From the NCBI GenBank assembly GCA_025964635.1, contig JAOPYP010000402.1:1-11994 (forward strand): a stretch of 11,994 bases of DNA. Reading direction: 5' to 3'. The notes beneath the pieces are model-generated. The model did no database searches and was not told where the DNA came from. It saw only the letters and a list, made by a program, of their open reading frames with translations. This stretch comes from Actinomycetes bacterium (lineage in GTDB: Bacteria; Actinomycetota; Actinomycetes; Streptosporangiales; Streptosporangiaceae). Shown piece after piece: positions 1 to 6,126 of the stretch (the first letter of the stretch is position 1; the number at the start of each line of letters is the position of its first letter). The translations under genes were made by a program, and so were the position numbers.

Positions 1-172
1 CGGGCGCGGGAGGACCGGGCGGCCAGCCGGCCCGGACCCTGCTGGGGCAGGCCCGCGCCGCGTCCGCCGGGCCGGCCGCGGGCCCGGCCGCGGGGGCACT
101 ACCCTCGAGGAAACCGGCCGCGCCGCCCACGGCGGGACCTGGCCGGGTGACCACCCAACCATCACACAACAG
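1..172. other. GC-rich leader/edge region with no assignable gene
   Basis: Extremely GC-rich sequence with a short direct repeat of GGCCGCGGGC-type units around positions 75-95. One forward frame stays open from the edge to a TGA at 174-176 and would read as an Ala/Pro/Gly-rich tail, so the C-terminus of an upstream gene is possible, but composition alone keeps frames open here and nothing is recognisable. The last part must carry the leader of the small acidic protein gene. I see no convincing promoter. Confidence 0.3.
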
Positions 173-187
173 TTGAGGGGCGCGCTG

Positions 188-394
188 ATGAGTGACATCA
201 GCTGGGAACCCACTGAGGACCCTGAGGTGCCGGCCGAGGACGCCATCGAGCAGCACCAGCCCCTGCCGGGCGAGGACGACGAGGCCGAGGAGCCGGAAGA
301 CTTCGAACTGCCCGGCGAGGCGAACGAGGCCGACGTGGCCGAGCAGCACCAGGAGGTCGAGGTCGACGAGGAAGACGAGGACGCGTACCGCTGA
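188..394 (+). CDS. Small acidic protein with a duplicated EQHQ motif
   Basis: A 68-residue, strongly acidic protein of unknown function. ATG at 188 is preferred over an in-frame TTG at 173 because GAGGGG (175-180) lies 7 nt upstream of it as a ribosome binding site. Roughly four in ten residues are Asp or Glu and there are very few basic residues, so it should be soluble and largely disordered. The motif EDAIEQHQ near residues 17-24 recurs as EADVAEQHQ near residues 47-55, each followed by an acidic stretch, which suggests internal duplication. There is no signal peptide or membrane segment. Similar short acidic 'EADVAEQ' proteins are, from memory, common and uncharacterised in actinomycetes. 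The next gene, a TetR regulator on the same strand, begins 145 nt later. The gene is probably real because of its RBS and consistent codon use. Confidence 0.75.
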   Translation: MSDISWEPTEDPEVPAEDAIEQHQPLPGEDDEAEEPEDFELPGEANEADVAEQHQEVEVDEEDEDAYR

Positions 395-457
395 CCGGCG
401 CGCCCCCGGATCCCGCTGACATGCCCCCTTTATGGCACCGGGGGTCACCCTCCGTTA

Positions 458-471
458 CCCCCTTCCGGGGG
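458..471. terminator. Possible short GC hairpin between genes
   Basis: CCCCC (458-462) and GGGGG (467-471) can pair around a TTCC loop between the small acidic protein gene and the TetR gene. There is no following T run, so it is only a candidate terminator or leader hairpin. Confidence 0.2.
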
Positions 472-497
472 GACGAGCGGTCGTAGGATGGCGTGCA

Positions 498-518
498 TCG
501 GGCGGAATTGCCGCCCGA
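498..518. promoter_or_regulatory. Inverted repeat in the tetR leader
   Basis: An 8-bp perfect inverted repeat (arms TCGGGCGG and CCGCCCGA around AATTG) lies 22 nt upstream of the TetR start at 540. Its place in the leader of a TetR-family gene fits an autoregulatory operator, or an RNA hairpin. Nothing else supports the role. Confidence 0.4.
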
Positions 519-539
519 CTGACGCAAACGGAGAGTCTC

Positions 540-1160
540 GTGACAGCAACACCGCAGGCCCGTACGGCCGGTACGCGGCTGCCGAGGCAAGCCCGGCGTC
601 GGCAGCTACTGGGTGCCGCCCAGGAAGTCTTCGTCGCACAGGGCTACCACGCGGCAGCGATGGACGAGATCGCCGAGCGGGCCGGGGTCAGCAAGCCCGT
701 GCTCTACCAGCACTTCCCGGGCAAGCTCGACCTCTACCTGGCGTTGCTGGACGAGAGCGTCGCGGCGCTGACCGACACCATCCGCAACGCACTCGCCTCC
801 ACCACCGACAACAAGCAGCGGGTCAGCGCCACGTTCCAGGCCTTCTTCGACTTTGTGGCCAGCACCGGCGAGGCGTTCCGCCTGGTCTTCGAGTCCGATC
901 TGCGCAACGAGCCCGCGGTGCGGGACCGGCTCGACGCGACCATGCGCGTGCACGCGGACATGATCAGCGAGTTCATCCGCGTGGACGCGGGGCTGGGCGA
1001 CGACGAGGCCCACCTGCTCGGCATCGGCCTGGTCGGGATGGCGCAGATCAGCGCGACTTACTGGCTGAGTACCGACGGCGCGATCCCCAAGGACGCCGCG
1101 GAGCAGCTCATGGCCCGGCTAGCCTGGCGCGGCATCAGCGGCTGGCCCCGCACGGGCTGA
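540..1160 (+). CDS. TetR/AcrR family transcriptional regulator
   Basis: A 206-residue DNA-binding repressor-type protein. The GTG at 540 is chosen because GGAGAG (530-535) precedes it and the basic N-terminus (PRQARRRQLL, residues 15-24) is the usual lead-in to a TetR domain; the longer in-frame reading from 432 adds unrelated sequence. The helix-turn-helix spans about residues 41-62, with the typical MDEIAERAGVSKPVLYQHFP pattern. Residues 70-200 form the helical ligand/dimerisation domain, whose ligand cannot be predicted. DUF3107 follows 58 nt downstream on the same strand. This pair, with the MiaE-like and DEAD-box genes beyond, resembles the mycobacterial Rv3208-Rv3208A region (recalled, not searched). 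An inverted repeat at 498-518 is a candidate self-operator. Confidence 0.93.
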   Translation: MTATPQARTAGTRLPRQARRRQLLGAAQEVFVAQGYHAAAMDEIAERAGVSKPVLYQHFPGKLDLYLALLDESVAALTDTIRNALASTTDNKQRVSATFQAFFDFVASTGEAFRLVFESDLRNEPAVRDRLDATMRVHADMISEFIRVDAGLGDDEAHLLGIGLVGMAQISATYWLSTDGAIPKDAAEQLMARLAWRGISGWPRTG

Positions 1161-1218
1161 GCCGTGCACCGCGACGGTTCGCCGCCGCTGTCCCTTCGAG
1201 TCCGAGCACAGGAGCGCC

Positions 1219-1443
1219 GTGGAAGTCAAGATCGGGATTCAGTCCATCCCGCGTGAAATCGTCGTGGAGACCAACGTCTCGGCCGAGGACCTGGAGCGTT
1301 CGCTCACCCAGGCGATGACCTCTGACGACGGCGGGCTGTTCGTGCTGCCCGACGACAAGGGCGGCAAGTTCCTCGTCCCGGCCAGCAAGATCGCCTACGT
1401 CGAGCTGACCGACGTCGAGCAGCGCCGGGTCGGTTTCCACTAG
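1219..1443 (+). CDS. DUF3107 family protein (TB9.4-like)
   Basis: A 74-residue protein of the actinobacterial DUF3107 family, whose mycobacterial member is known as TB9.4 (Rv3208A). The start is GTG at 1219 with AGGAG at 1210-1214. Diagnostic features are the N-terminal strand MEVKIGIQSIPREIVVET, the central DDGGLFVLPDDKGGKFLVP segment around residues 36-54 and the C-terminal IAYVELTDVEQRRVGF end. It is full length for the family, cytosolic and small, with no catalytic motif I can name; family databases describe it as a putative ATP-binding protein, which the sequence itself does not show. It sits 58 nt after the TetR gene and converges on the MiaE-like gene with only 36 nt between them. Confidence 0.92.
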   Translation: MEVKIGIQSIPREIVVETNVSAEDLERSLTQAMTSDDGGLFVLPDDKGGKFLVPASKIAYVELTDVEQRRVGFH

Positions 1444-1444
1444 C

Positions 1445-1495
1445 TGAGCTGGCCGGTGAGCTGGCCAGGCCGGGCGAGGTTAGCTGGCCAGGCCG
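1445..1495. repeat. Three short direct repeats at convergent gene ends
   Basis: TGAGCTGGCC occurs at 1445-1454 and 1457-1466 (12-bp period), and AGCTGGCCAGGC occurs at 1459-1470 and 1482-1493. They cover the stop codons of DUF3107 and of the convergent ferritin-like gene. They may be local duplication or simply GC-biased slippage; no hairpin with a T run is present. Confidence 0.45.
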
Positions 1496-2307
1496 AGTGA
1501 GGCCATCCGCTGAGCGTGGGCGTCGGTGATCCGGGCCAGCATCCGGCCGATGTCGCCGAGCTGGCCGGAGGGAGCGGCGCCGGTCCCCGGGGTGCCCGCG
1601 GGGAGGGCGGCGCCGGTTTCGGCGGTGCCCGCCAGGACCGGGGTGGGTCCGGCCAGCAGGCCGGCCAGCGAGCGCCGGTCGGCGACGACCCGGTACGCCT
1701 GGGCCAGCGCCTCCCCGACCAGCCGCCGGGCCCACAGCGCGAGCCGCCCGCCCAGGTGCGGGTCCGCCGCGATGGCCGCGCGGACCCGGGCGATCACGAA
1801 CTCGGCGTGCCCGGTGTCGGCCAGCACCCGGAGCACGAGCTCGCGGGTCTGCGGGTCGACCAGTTCCGCCACCGCCCGGTAGAAGTCCCCTGCGATCCCG
1901 TCCCCGACGTACGCCTTGACCAGGCCCTCCAGCCAGTCAGCCGGGGCGGTCCGGGCGTGGAACGCGTCCAGCGCCGGGGCGAACGGCAGCATCGCCTGCT
2001 CCGGCTGCGCGCCCAGCGCCGACAGCTGATCGCACAGCAGCCGGAAGTGGCCGAACTCGGCGACCGCCATCCCGGCCAGGGCGGCCCGGTCCCCGAGCGA
2101 GGGAGCGAGCGCCGCGTCCTCGGTCAGCCGGAAGTATGCGTCGAGTTCCGCGTAGGCCAGCAGGCCGAGCAGGTCAACGATCCCCTCGCGGGAAGCCTGC
2201 CCCTGCTGGCCTGGCTCGCTGTACTGGCCTGGCTCGCTGTACTGGCCTGGCTCGCGGGGCTGGAGAGGCTCGCCCGGCGCATCCTCGCGCCGCTGTGCGT
2301 CGGTCAC
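1480..2307 (-). CDS. Ferritin-like fold protein, MiaE-like (tRNA hydroxylase-like)
   Basis: A 275-residue protein of the MiaE_2-type ferritin-like family found beside DUF3107 and rhlE in actinobacteria. I choose GTG at 2307; the longer reading from 2373 adds a Cys-rich, unlikely N-terminus. From the GTG, the first 40 residues are low complexity, with QYSEPG repeats encoded by an 18-bp tandem repeat. The helical core covers about residues 42-210. Candidate di-iron ligands are E54 (AYAELDAY), E84-x-x-H87 (AEFGHF) and D164-x-x-H167 (ADTGHAEF). A Gly/Ala/Pro-rich linker (about 220-250) leads to a final helix. MiaE itself hydroxylates a modified adenosine in tRNA; whether this relative does so is not known. 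It has no Shine-Dalgarno and may be leaderless. It is divergent from the DEAD-box helicase. Confidence 0.86.
   Translation of the reverse strand: MTDAQRREDAPGEPLQPREPGQYSEPGQYSEPGQQGQASREGIVDLLGLLAYAELDAYFRLTEDAALAPSLGDRAALAGMAVAEFGHFRLLCDQLSALGAQPEQAMLPFAPALDAFHARTAPADWLEGLVKAYVGDGIAGDFYRAVAELVDPQTRELVLRVLADTGHAEFVIARVRAAIAADPHLGGRLALWARRLVGEALAQAYRVVADRRSLAGLLAGPTPVLAGTAETGAALPAGTPGTGAAPSGQLGDIGRMLARITDAHAQRMASLGLAS
2206..2255. repeat. 18-bp tandem repeat inside the ferritin-like gene
   Basis: The unit CTGGCCTGGCTCGCTGTA occurs at 2206-2223 and 2224-2241, with a 14-nt partial third copy at 2242-2255. The period is a multiple of three, so on the coding (minus) strand it gives repeated QYSEPG hexapeptides and changes in copy number would keep frame. 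Confidence 0.9.
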
Positions 2308-2721
2308 CCGCGAAGCGTAACAACCGGGGCACCGCGAGTTGGTCGACCGGCAGGCCAGGACACATTGGTACACTGCGAGTCAGAACTTGGAAAGGAATGC
2401 GGCAACCCCCTGCCGTGTTCTTCCTAGCAGTAAGGCTCGTGGCCAGCCGGCCGCGCAAGCACGCCGGCGATGGCAGGACACGGTGTTGGCTGGACCCAAC
2501 GGCGAGACCGCCAGCGCTGGGCTGGCCGGATGCCTTATTGCGCTGGCAGGCGAGGCCTGCCGGTGGAGCCGATAGCCAGGTCCGCAGTGGCAAGGACGCG
2601 CGTAATAGGGCGTGCCCAAACAGCGGGCCACTGATGGAAGCTGATTCAACTGACAACCACACTGACATCGTCCGTAGCAGAACCGCCGGCTGAGGATAAC
2701 CCGGCAGCAGGTTCTCCGGAC
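2308..2721 (+). other. Hairpin-rich intergenic region / long helicase leader
   Basis: About 410 bp between the divergent ferritin-like and helicase genes, visibly less GC-rich than the flanking genes. On the plus strand there is a run of potential stem-loops: 2400-2415 (CGGCA/TGCCG), 2435-2460 (7-bp core plus a bulged extension), 2484-2501 (GTTGG/CCAAC), 2508-2529 (GCCAGC/GCTGGC) and 2541-2565 (7-bp perfect core GGCAGGC/GCCTGCC around GAG). A -10-like TACACT (2369-2374) could start a transcript through them, but I find no matching -35. No frame across the region looks like a conserved protein. It may be a structured 5' UTR of the helicase or a separate small RNA. Confidence 0.45.
2314..2319 (-). 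promoter_or_regulatory. -10 hexamer for a probable leaderless transcript
   Basis: On the minus strand TACGCT (TAnnnT type) ends 6 nt before the GTG at 2307, so transcription would begin at or near the first base of the start codon. No Shine-Dalgarno precedes that GTG, and no clear -35 is visible. Confidence 0.45.
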
Positions 2722-4212
2722 GTGACGCAAACGTTCCGTGACCTTGGCGTGGACGAGCAGATCTGTGCGGCCCTGGAGGTCGCCGGGATCACCACGCCGT
2801 TCCCCATCCAGAGCCTGGCCCTGCCCATCGGGCTGAGCGGGCACGACATCATCGGCCAGGCCCGCACCGGCACGGGCAAGACGCTCGCGTTCGGCATCCC
2901 GCTGCTGCAGCACGTGGCGGAGACGCCCGCCAGCCAGCCGTCCGCGCCCGTGTCCCTGGTCGTGGTCCCGACCCGCGAACTCGCCGGCCAGGTCGCCGAG
3001 GACCTGCGCGTGGCAGGCAGGCTCGGGGGCGCCCGGGTGGTGACCGTCTACGGCGGCCGCGCCTACGAGCCCCAGATCGACGCCCTGCGCGCCACGGTCG
3101 ACATCGTGGTCGGGACCCCCGGCCGGCTGCTCGACCTGGTCCGGCAGCGGCATCTGGACCTGTCCGCGGTGCGCTCCCTCGTCCTGGACGAGGCAGACAA
3201 GATGCTGGACCTCGGGTTCCTGCCCGACGTCGAGCGGATCCTGGAGCTCACCCCGCCCTCCCGGCAGACCATGCTGTTCTCGGCCACCATGCCGGGCGAC
3301 GTGGTCCAGCTGTCCCGGCGGCACCTGCGCCAGCCGCTGCACGTCCGCGGCGAGCAGAACGACGAGCCTGACCTGGTCCCGCTGACCGTGCAGCACGTGT
3401 TCCGCGCGCACCAGATGGACAAGATCGAGATGCTGGCCCGCATCCTGCAGGCCAACGGCCGCGGCCTGAGCATGGTGTTCTGCCGGACCAAGCGGTCCGC
3501 CGACCAGGTGGCCGAGGCGCTGACCACCCGCGGCTTCGCGGCCGCGGCGGTGCACGGCGACCTGGGCCAGGGCCAGCGCGAACGGGCCATGCGCGCGTTC
3601 CGCAACGGCAAGATCGACGTGCTGGTCGCCACCGACGTCGCGGCCCGCGGCCTGGACGTGGACGACGTCACGCACGTGATCAACTACGAGTGCCCCGAAG
3701 ACGACAAGGCCTACCTGCACCGCACCGGGCGCACCGGCCGGGCCGGCCGGGACGGCATCGCGGTCACGTTCGTGGACTGGCGTGACATGCCCCGCTGGAA
3801 GCTCATCAACGAAGCCCTGAGCATGGGCCAGCCGGAGCCACCCGAGACCTACTCCACCTCCGAGCACCTGTTCGCCGCGCTGGACATCCCGGCGGGCGTG
3901 AAGGGCAGCCTGCCCCGCGCCGAGCGGGGACGGCTCGGCCTCCAGGCGGAAGAGCTCGAGGACGTGGGCGAGACCGGGAAGGCCCGCTCACCCCGGCGGC
4001 CCGAACGCCGTAGCGACCAGGGGCCCCGCACAGATCAGCCGCGCAAGGACCGCGTGCGCAAGCGCACCCGGTCCGGGGTGAGCGTGCGTGGCACCGAGAC
4101 GGCCCAGCCGGGCCAGGCCGCTCCGGCCAAGGCGGAAGGATCCGCAGATCAGGCTCAGCCCCGCCGCCGTCGCCGCCGGTCCCGCAGCCGCAAGGGCAGC
4201 ACAGCCAGCTAG
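2722..4212 (+). CDS. rhlE: DEAD-box ATP-dependent RNA helicase (RhlE-like)
   Basis: A 496-residue ATP-dependent RNA helicase that would unwind RNA duplexes in ribosome assembly or mRNA turnover. All family motifs are intact: Q motif (F5 to PFPIQ, residues 26-30), motif I ARTGTGKT (47-54), Ia PTRELAGQ (83-90), TPGR (132-135), DEAD (156-159), SAT (187-189), IV VFCRTK (252-257), V TDVAARGLD (304-312) and VI HRTGRTGRAGR (333-343). The tail after about residue 395 is charged and disordered and ends in a run of six arginines followed by SRSRKGS, a likely RNA-binding extension. GTG 2722 is the first common start codon, but it has no clear Shine-Dalgarno. The frame is open back to 2635, so a CTG at 2650, nine nt after GGAAG (2636-2640), would add 24 residues. 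It matches Rv3211/rhlE in context. Confidence 0.95.
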   Translation: MTQTFRDLGVDEQICAALEVAGITTPFPIQSLALPIGLSGHDIIGQARTGTGKTLAFGIPLLQHVAETPASQPSAPVSLVVVPTRELAGQVAEDLRVAGRLGGARVVTVYGGRAYEPQIDALRATVDIVVGTPGRLLDLVRQRHLDLSAVRSLVLDEADKMLDLGFLPDVERILELTPPSRQTMLFSATMPGDVVQLSRRHLRQPLHVRGEQNDEPDLVPLTVQHVFRAHQMDKIEMLARILQANGRGLSMVFCRTKRSADQVAEALTTRGFAAAAVHGDLGQGQRERAMRAFRNGKIDVLVATDVAARGLDVDDVTHVINYECPEDDKAYLHRTGRTGRAGRDGIAVTFVDWRDMPRWKLINEALSMGQPEPPETYSTSEHLFAALDIPAGVKGSLPRAERGRLGLQAEELEDVGETGKARSPRRPERRSDQGPRTDQPRKDRVRKRTRSGVSVRGTETAQPGQAAPAKAEGSADQAQPRRRRRRSRSRKGSTAS

Positions 4213-4246
4213 CCGCTTTCATGCGGTCGTCCAGGAATAGTCAAGA

Positions 4247-4283
4247 CTGGGTAAGGCGTATCCGGAGCATCCCTGGGTAAGCT
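4247..4283 (+). promoter_or_regulatory. Direct repeats and -10 hexamer before the hydrolase gene
   Basis: CTGGGTAAG occurs at 4247-4255 and again at 4273-4281, a 26-bp period in a 79-nt intergenic gap. TAAGCT (4278-4283) within the second copy fits a TAnnnT -10 element and lies 8 nt before GTG 4292, which has no Shine-Dalgarno; a leaderless transcript is likely. The repeat could be a regulator site overlapping the promoter. No good -35 is seen. Confidence 0.45.
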
Positions 4284-4291
4284 GGCCGCCT

Positions 4292-5230
4292 GTGAGCACA
4301 CCAAAAGCGCTGCAATTGCCCTCCGGGGTGCGGCGGCTGACCATCGAAACCGGCCGTGGTAAGTTCGCGGCGCTCGAAGCGCTCCCGCTGACCGGGGTAC
4401 ACGAGCGGCAGCCCGCGCTGCTCGTCCCCGGATACACGGGGAGCAAAGAGGATTTCCTGCTCATCATGCAGGCCCTGGCGGCCGCAGGCCGCCAGGTGGT
4501 CTCGATCGACATGCGCGGCCAGTTCGAAACCCCCGGCGCGGACGACGCCGCCGCCTACCAGCTGGGCGCGCTCGCCGCTGATGTGGCCATGGTCGCCGAC
4601 TGGCTAAGTGAGGAACACGGCGGCTCGTCCGGCCCGGCCGGCGGGGGGGTGCACCTGCTCGGCCACTCCCTGGGCGGGCTGGTCACCCGGGAGGTCCTGC
4701 TGGCCCGGGCCGCCCGGATCAGTTCGCTCACGCTGATGAGTTCCGGCCCGGGGGCCCTGAGCGGCCCGCGGGCCCAGGTCCTGCAGGGCCTGCTGGCCGA
4801 GCTGGACGGGATAGATCCCGGGGGGCTGGCCGCGGAGGTCGAGCGCATCTGGCGGACCCGGATGGAGCCGGAGGCCGTCGCGGGGAGCGTTCCCCCGGCT
4901 ATCGTCGGCTTCCTGCGCACCCGGCTGCTGAGCAGTTCCCCCACCGGGCTGCGGGCGATGGCCGAGGCCCTGCTCACCTGCCCCGACCGGACCCCGGCCC
5001 TGGCCCAGCTGGACGCGGTCCCGCTGATGGTCCTCTACGGCGAGAACGACGACGCCTGGGAACCCGCTGCCCAGGAGGACATGGCGGCCCGGCTGCGCGC
5101 CCAGCGGATCTGCATCCCGGCCGCCGCGCACTCCCCCGCGGTCGAGGCGCCGGAGACCACGGCGAGCACCCTGACCAGCTTCTGGAACGCCACCGAGTGC
5201 AGCCAGGCCCGCCCGTCCCGCACCGCCTGA
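4292..5230 (+). CDS. Alpha/beta hydrolase
   Basis: A 312-residue alpha/beta-hydrolase-fold enzyme. The nucleophile elbow is GHSLGG at residues 124-129 with Ser126. The oxyanion-hole loop corresponds to PGYTGSKEDF (46-55). Asp in GENDDAW (253 or 254) and His280 in AAAHSP supply the rest of a catalytic triad. A DMRGQFETPG segment (73-82) resembles the conserved loop after strand 4. Residues 155-225 form a helical cap. No signal peptide or membrane anchor is visible, so it is probably cytosolic; substrate is unknown, with esterase, lipase or lactonase activity all possible. It follows the helicase after 79 nt with its own apparent promoter and converges on the nuclease gene with a 16-nt gap. Confidence 0.93.
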   Translation: MSTPKALQLPSGVRRLTIETGRGKFAALEALPLTGVHERQPALLVPGYTGSKEDFLLIMQALAAAGRQVVSIDMRGQFETPGADDAAAYQLGALAADVAMVADWLSEEHGGSSGPAGGGVHLLGHSLGGLVTREVLLARAARISSLTLMSSGPGALSGPRAQVLQGLLAELDGIDPGGLAAEVERIWRTRMEPEAVAGSVPPAIVGFLRTRLLSSSPTGLRAMAEALLTCPDRTPALAQLDAVPLMVLYGENDDAWEPAAQEDMAARLRAQRICIPAAAHSPAVEAPETTASTLTSFWNATECSQARPSRTA

Positions 5231-5246
5231 GCCCGCTGGCCCCCCG

Positions 5247-6122
5247 TCAGTCCGCCGGGAATGGCTCCAGGCCGTCCCAGGGGCGGCGGGCCGGGGTAGC
5301 GGCCGATCCTTCCGGGCACACCGCGCGGAAGTCGCACCACCCGCAGCCCGGGCCCGGGCTGGGCGGGAACACCTCGTCCTGGCCTGCGGGCGTCAGCCCG
5401 TCACGGTAGCGCTGGTCGGCGGCCGCGCACTCGGCGGCGATGTCCTCGGCCCGGCCCAGGTGCCGGTCGAGGGTGGCCGGCGTGTGCTCCCAGGCGTGGA
5501 CCGTCTCGGTGGGCAGATGATGCAGCTCCACCCGGTGACAGGGCCGCCGCAGCACCCGCCCCGCCGCGACCGCGTAGAGCGCCAGCGGCAGCGAGGACCG
5601 GGCGTCGTCGGTACTCAGCGGGCGGCGGCCGGTCTTGTAGTCCACCACGACCAGTTCCCGGCCGCCGTTGGCGGACCGCCGGTCGTCCAGCCGGTCGATC
5701 CGGCCGGAGAACGTGATCCGGTCGGTCCGGGCGCCCACCGTCCGCTCCACCCCGGCCGGCTCGTCGGCCGGGTCCAGTGCCGCGACGTACTCCTCGACCA
5801 TGCCGCGGGCCCGGTCCCGCGCGCCCGCGGACTGCGCGTCGCTGGCGAACCCCTCGCTGATCCAGCCCCGTTCCAGTAACCCGCTGGCGGCGGGTACCGT
5901 CCGCTGGGCCTGCGGCAGCCGCCACCAGCCGGCTAGTGCGTTATGGACGCTGGCGCCAAGGCTGTTGTGCGCCCAGGGCGGCCCCTTGCGCGGGGCAGGC
6001 CGGTCGAGGTAGCTCATCCGGTACAGCCGCGGGCAGCTGAGCCAGGTGCTCAGCCGGGTCGGGGTGCACGCGTACAGTCGGCTGGGCATCCCGTCCAGCC
6101 CGAGCTGCTCCTCGCGGCGCAT
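5247..6122 (-). CDS. RecB-like PD-(D/E)XK nuclease with an Fe-S cysteine set
   Basis: A 291-residue stand-alone nuclease of the PDDEXK_1/RecB family. Catalytic motifs seen are H60 (SVHNAL), D143 in GRIDRLD, D161-Y-K163 in VVDYKTGR, and a QxxxY-like helix ending at Y183. Cys30 (STWLSCPRLY) with Cys260, Cys263 and Cys269 (CGWCDFRAVC) form the C-(n)-C-x2-C-x5-C pattern that binds a 4Fe-4S cluster in AddB and Cas4 nucleases. No helicase domain is attached. It probably acts on DNA ends in repair, perhaps with a separately encoded helicase. It lies 4 nt downstream of the MBL hydrolase gene, so the two are co-transcribed. ATG 6122 lacks a strong Shine-Dalgarno; an ATG at 6089 (residue 12) is an alternative start and keeps every motif. 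Confidence 0.92.
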   Translation of the reverse strand: MRREEQLGLDGMPSRLYACTPTRLSTWLSCPRLYRMSYLDRPAPRKGPPWAHNSLGASVHNALAGWWRLPQAQRTVPAASGLLERGWISEGFASDAQSAGARDRARGMVEEYVAALDPADEPAGVERTVGARTDRITFSGRIDRLDDRRSANGGRELVVVDYKTGRRPLSTDDARSSLPLALYAVAAGRVLRRPCHRVELHHLPTETVHAWEHTPATLDRHLGRAEDIAAECAAADQRYRDGLTPAGQDEVFPPSPGPGCGWCDFRAVCPEGSAATPARRPWDGLEPFPAD

Positions 6123-6126
6123 CCGG

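Noticed and set aside
484..489. TAGGAT as a -10 box for the TetR gene
   Set aside because: No -35 at suitable spacing (the nearest TTCCGG gives 15 nt), so not listed as a separate promoter.
2400..2415. C-rich loop (ACCCCC) as a 6C RNA hairpin
   Set aside because: Only one such hairpin with five C residues; the 6C motif needs two hairpins with longer C runs.
2603..2608. TAATAG as a -10 for the helicase
   Set aside because: No recognisable -35 about 17 nt upstream; isolated AT-rich hexamer.
2380..3867. A 495-codon minus-strand open frame across the helicase gene
   Set aside because: Antisense shadow caused by high GC; the translation is His/Gly/Arg-rich without domain features, while the plus strand carries every DEAD-box motif.
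4213..4226. CCGC/GCGG hairpin after the helicase stop as a terminator
   Set aside because: Only 4 bp with no T run; too weak in GC-rich sequence.
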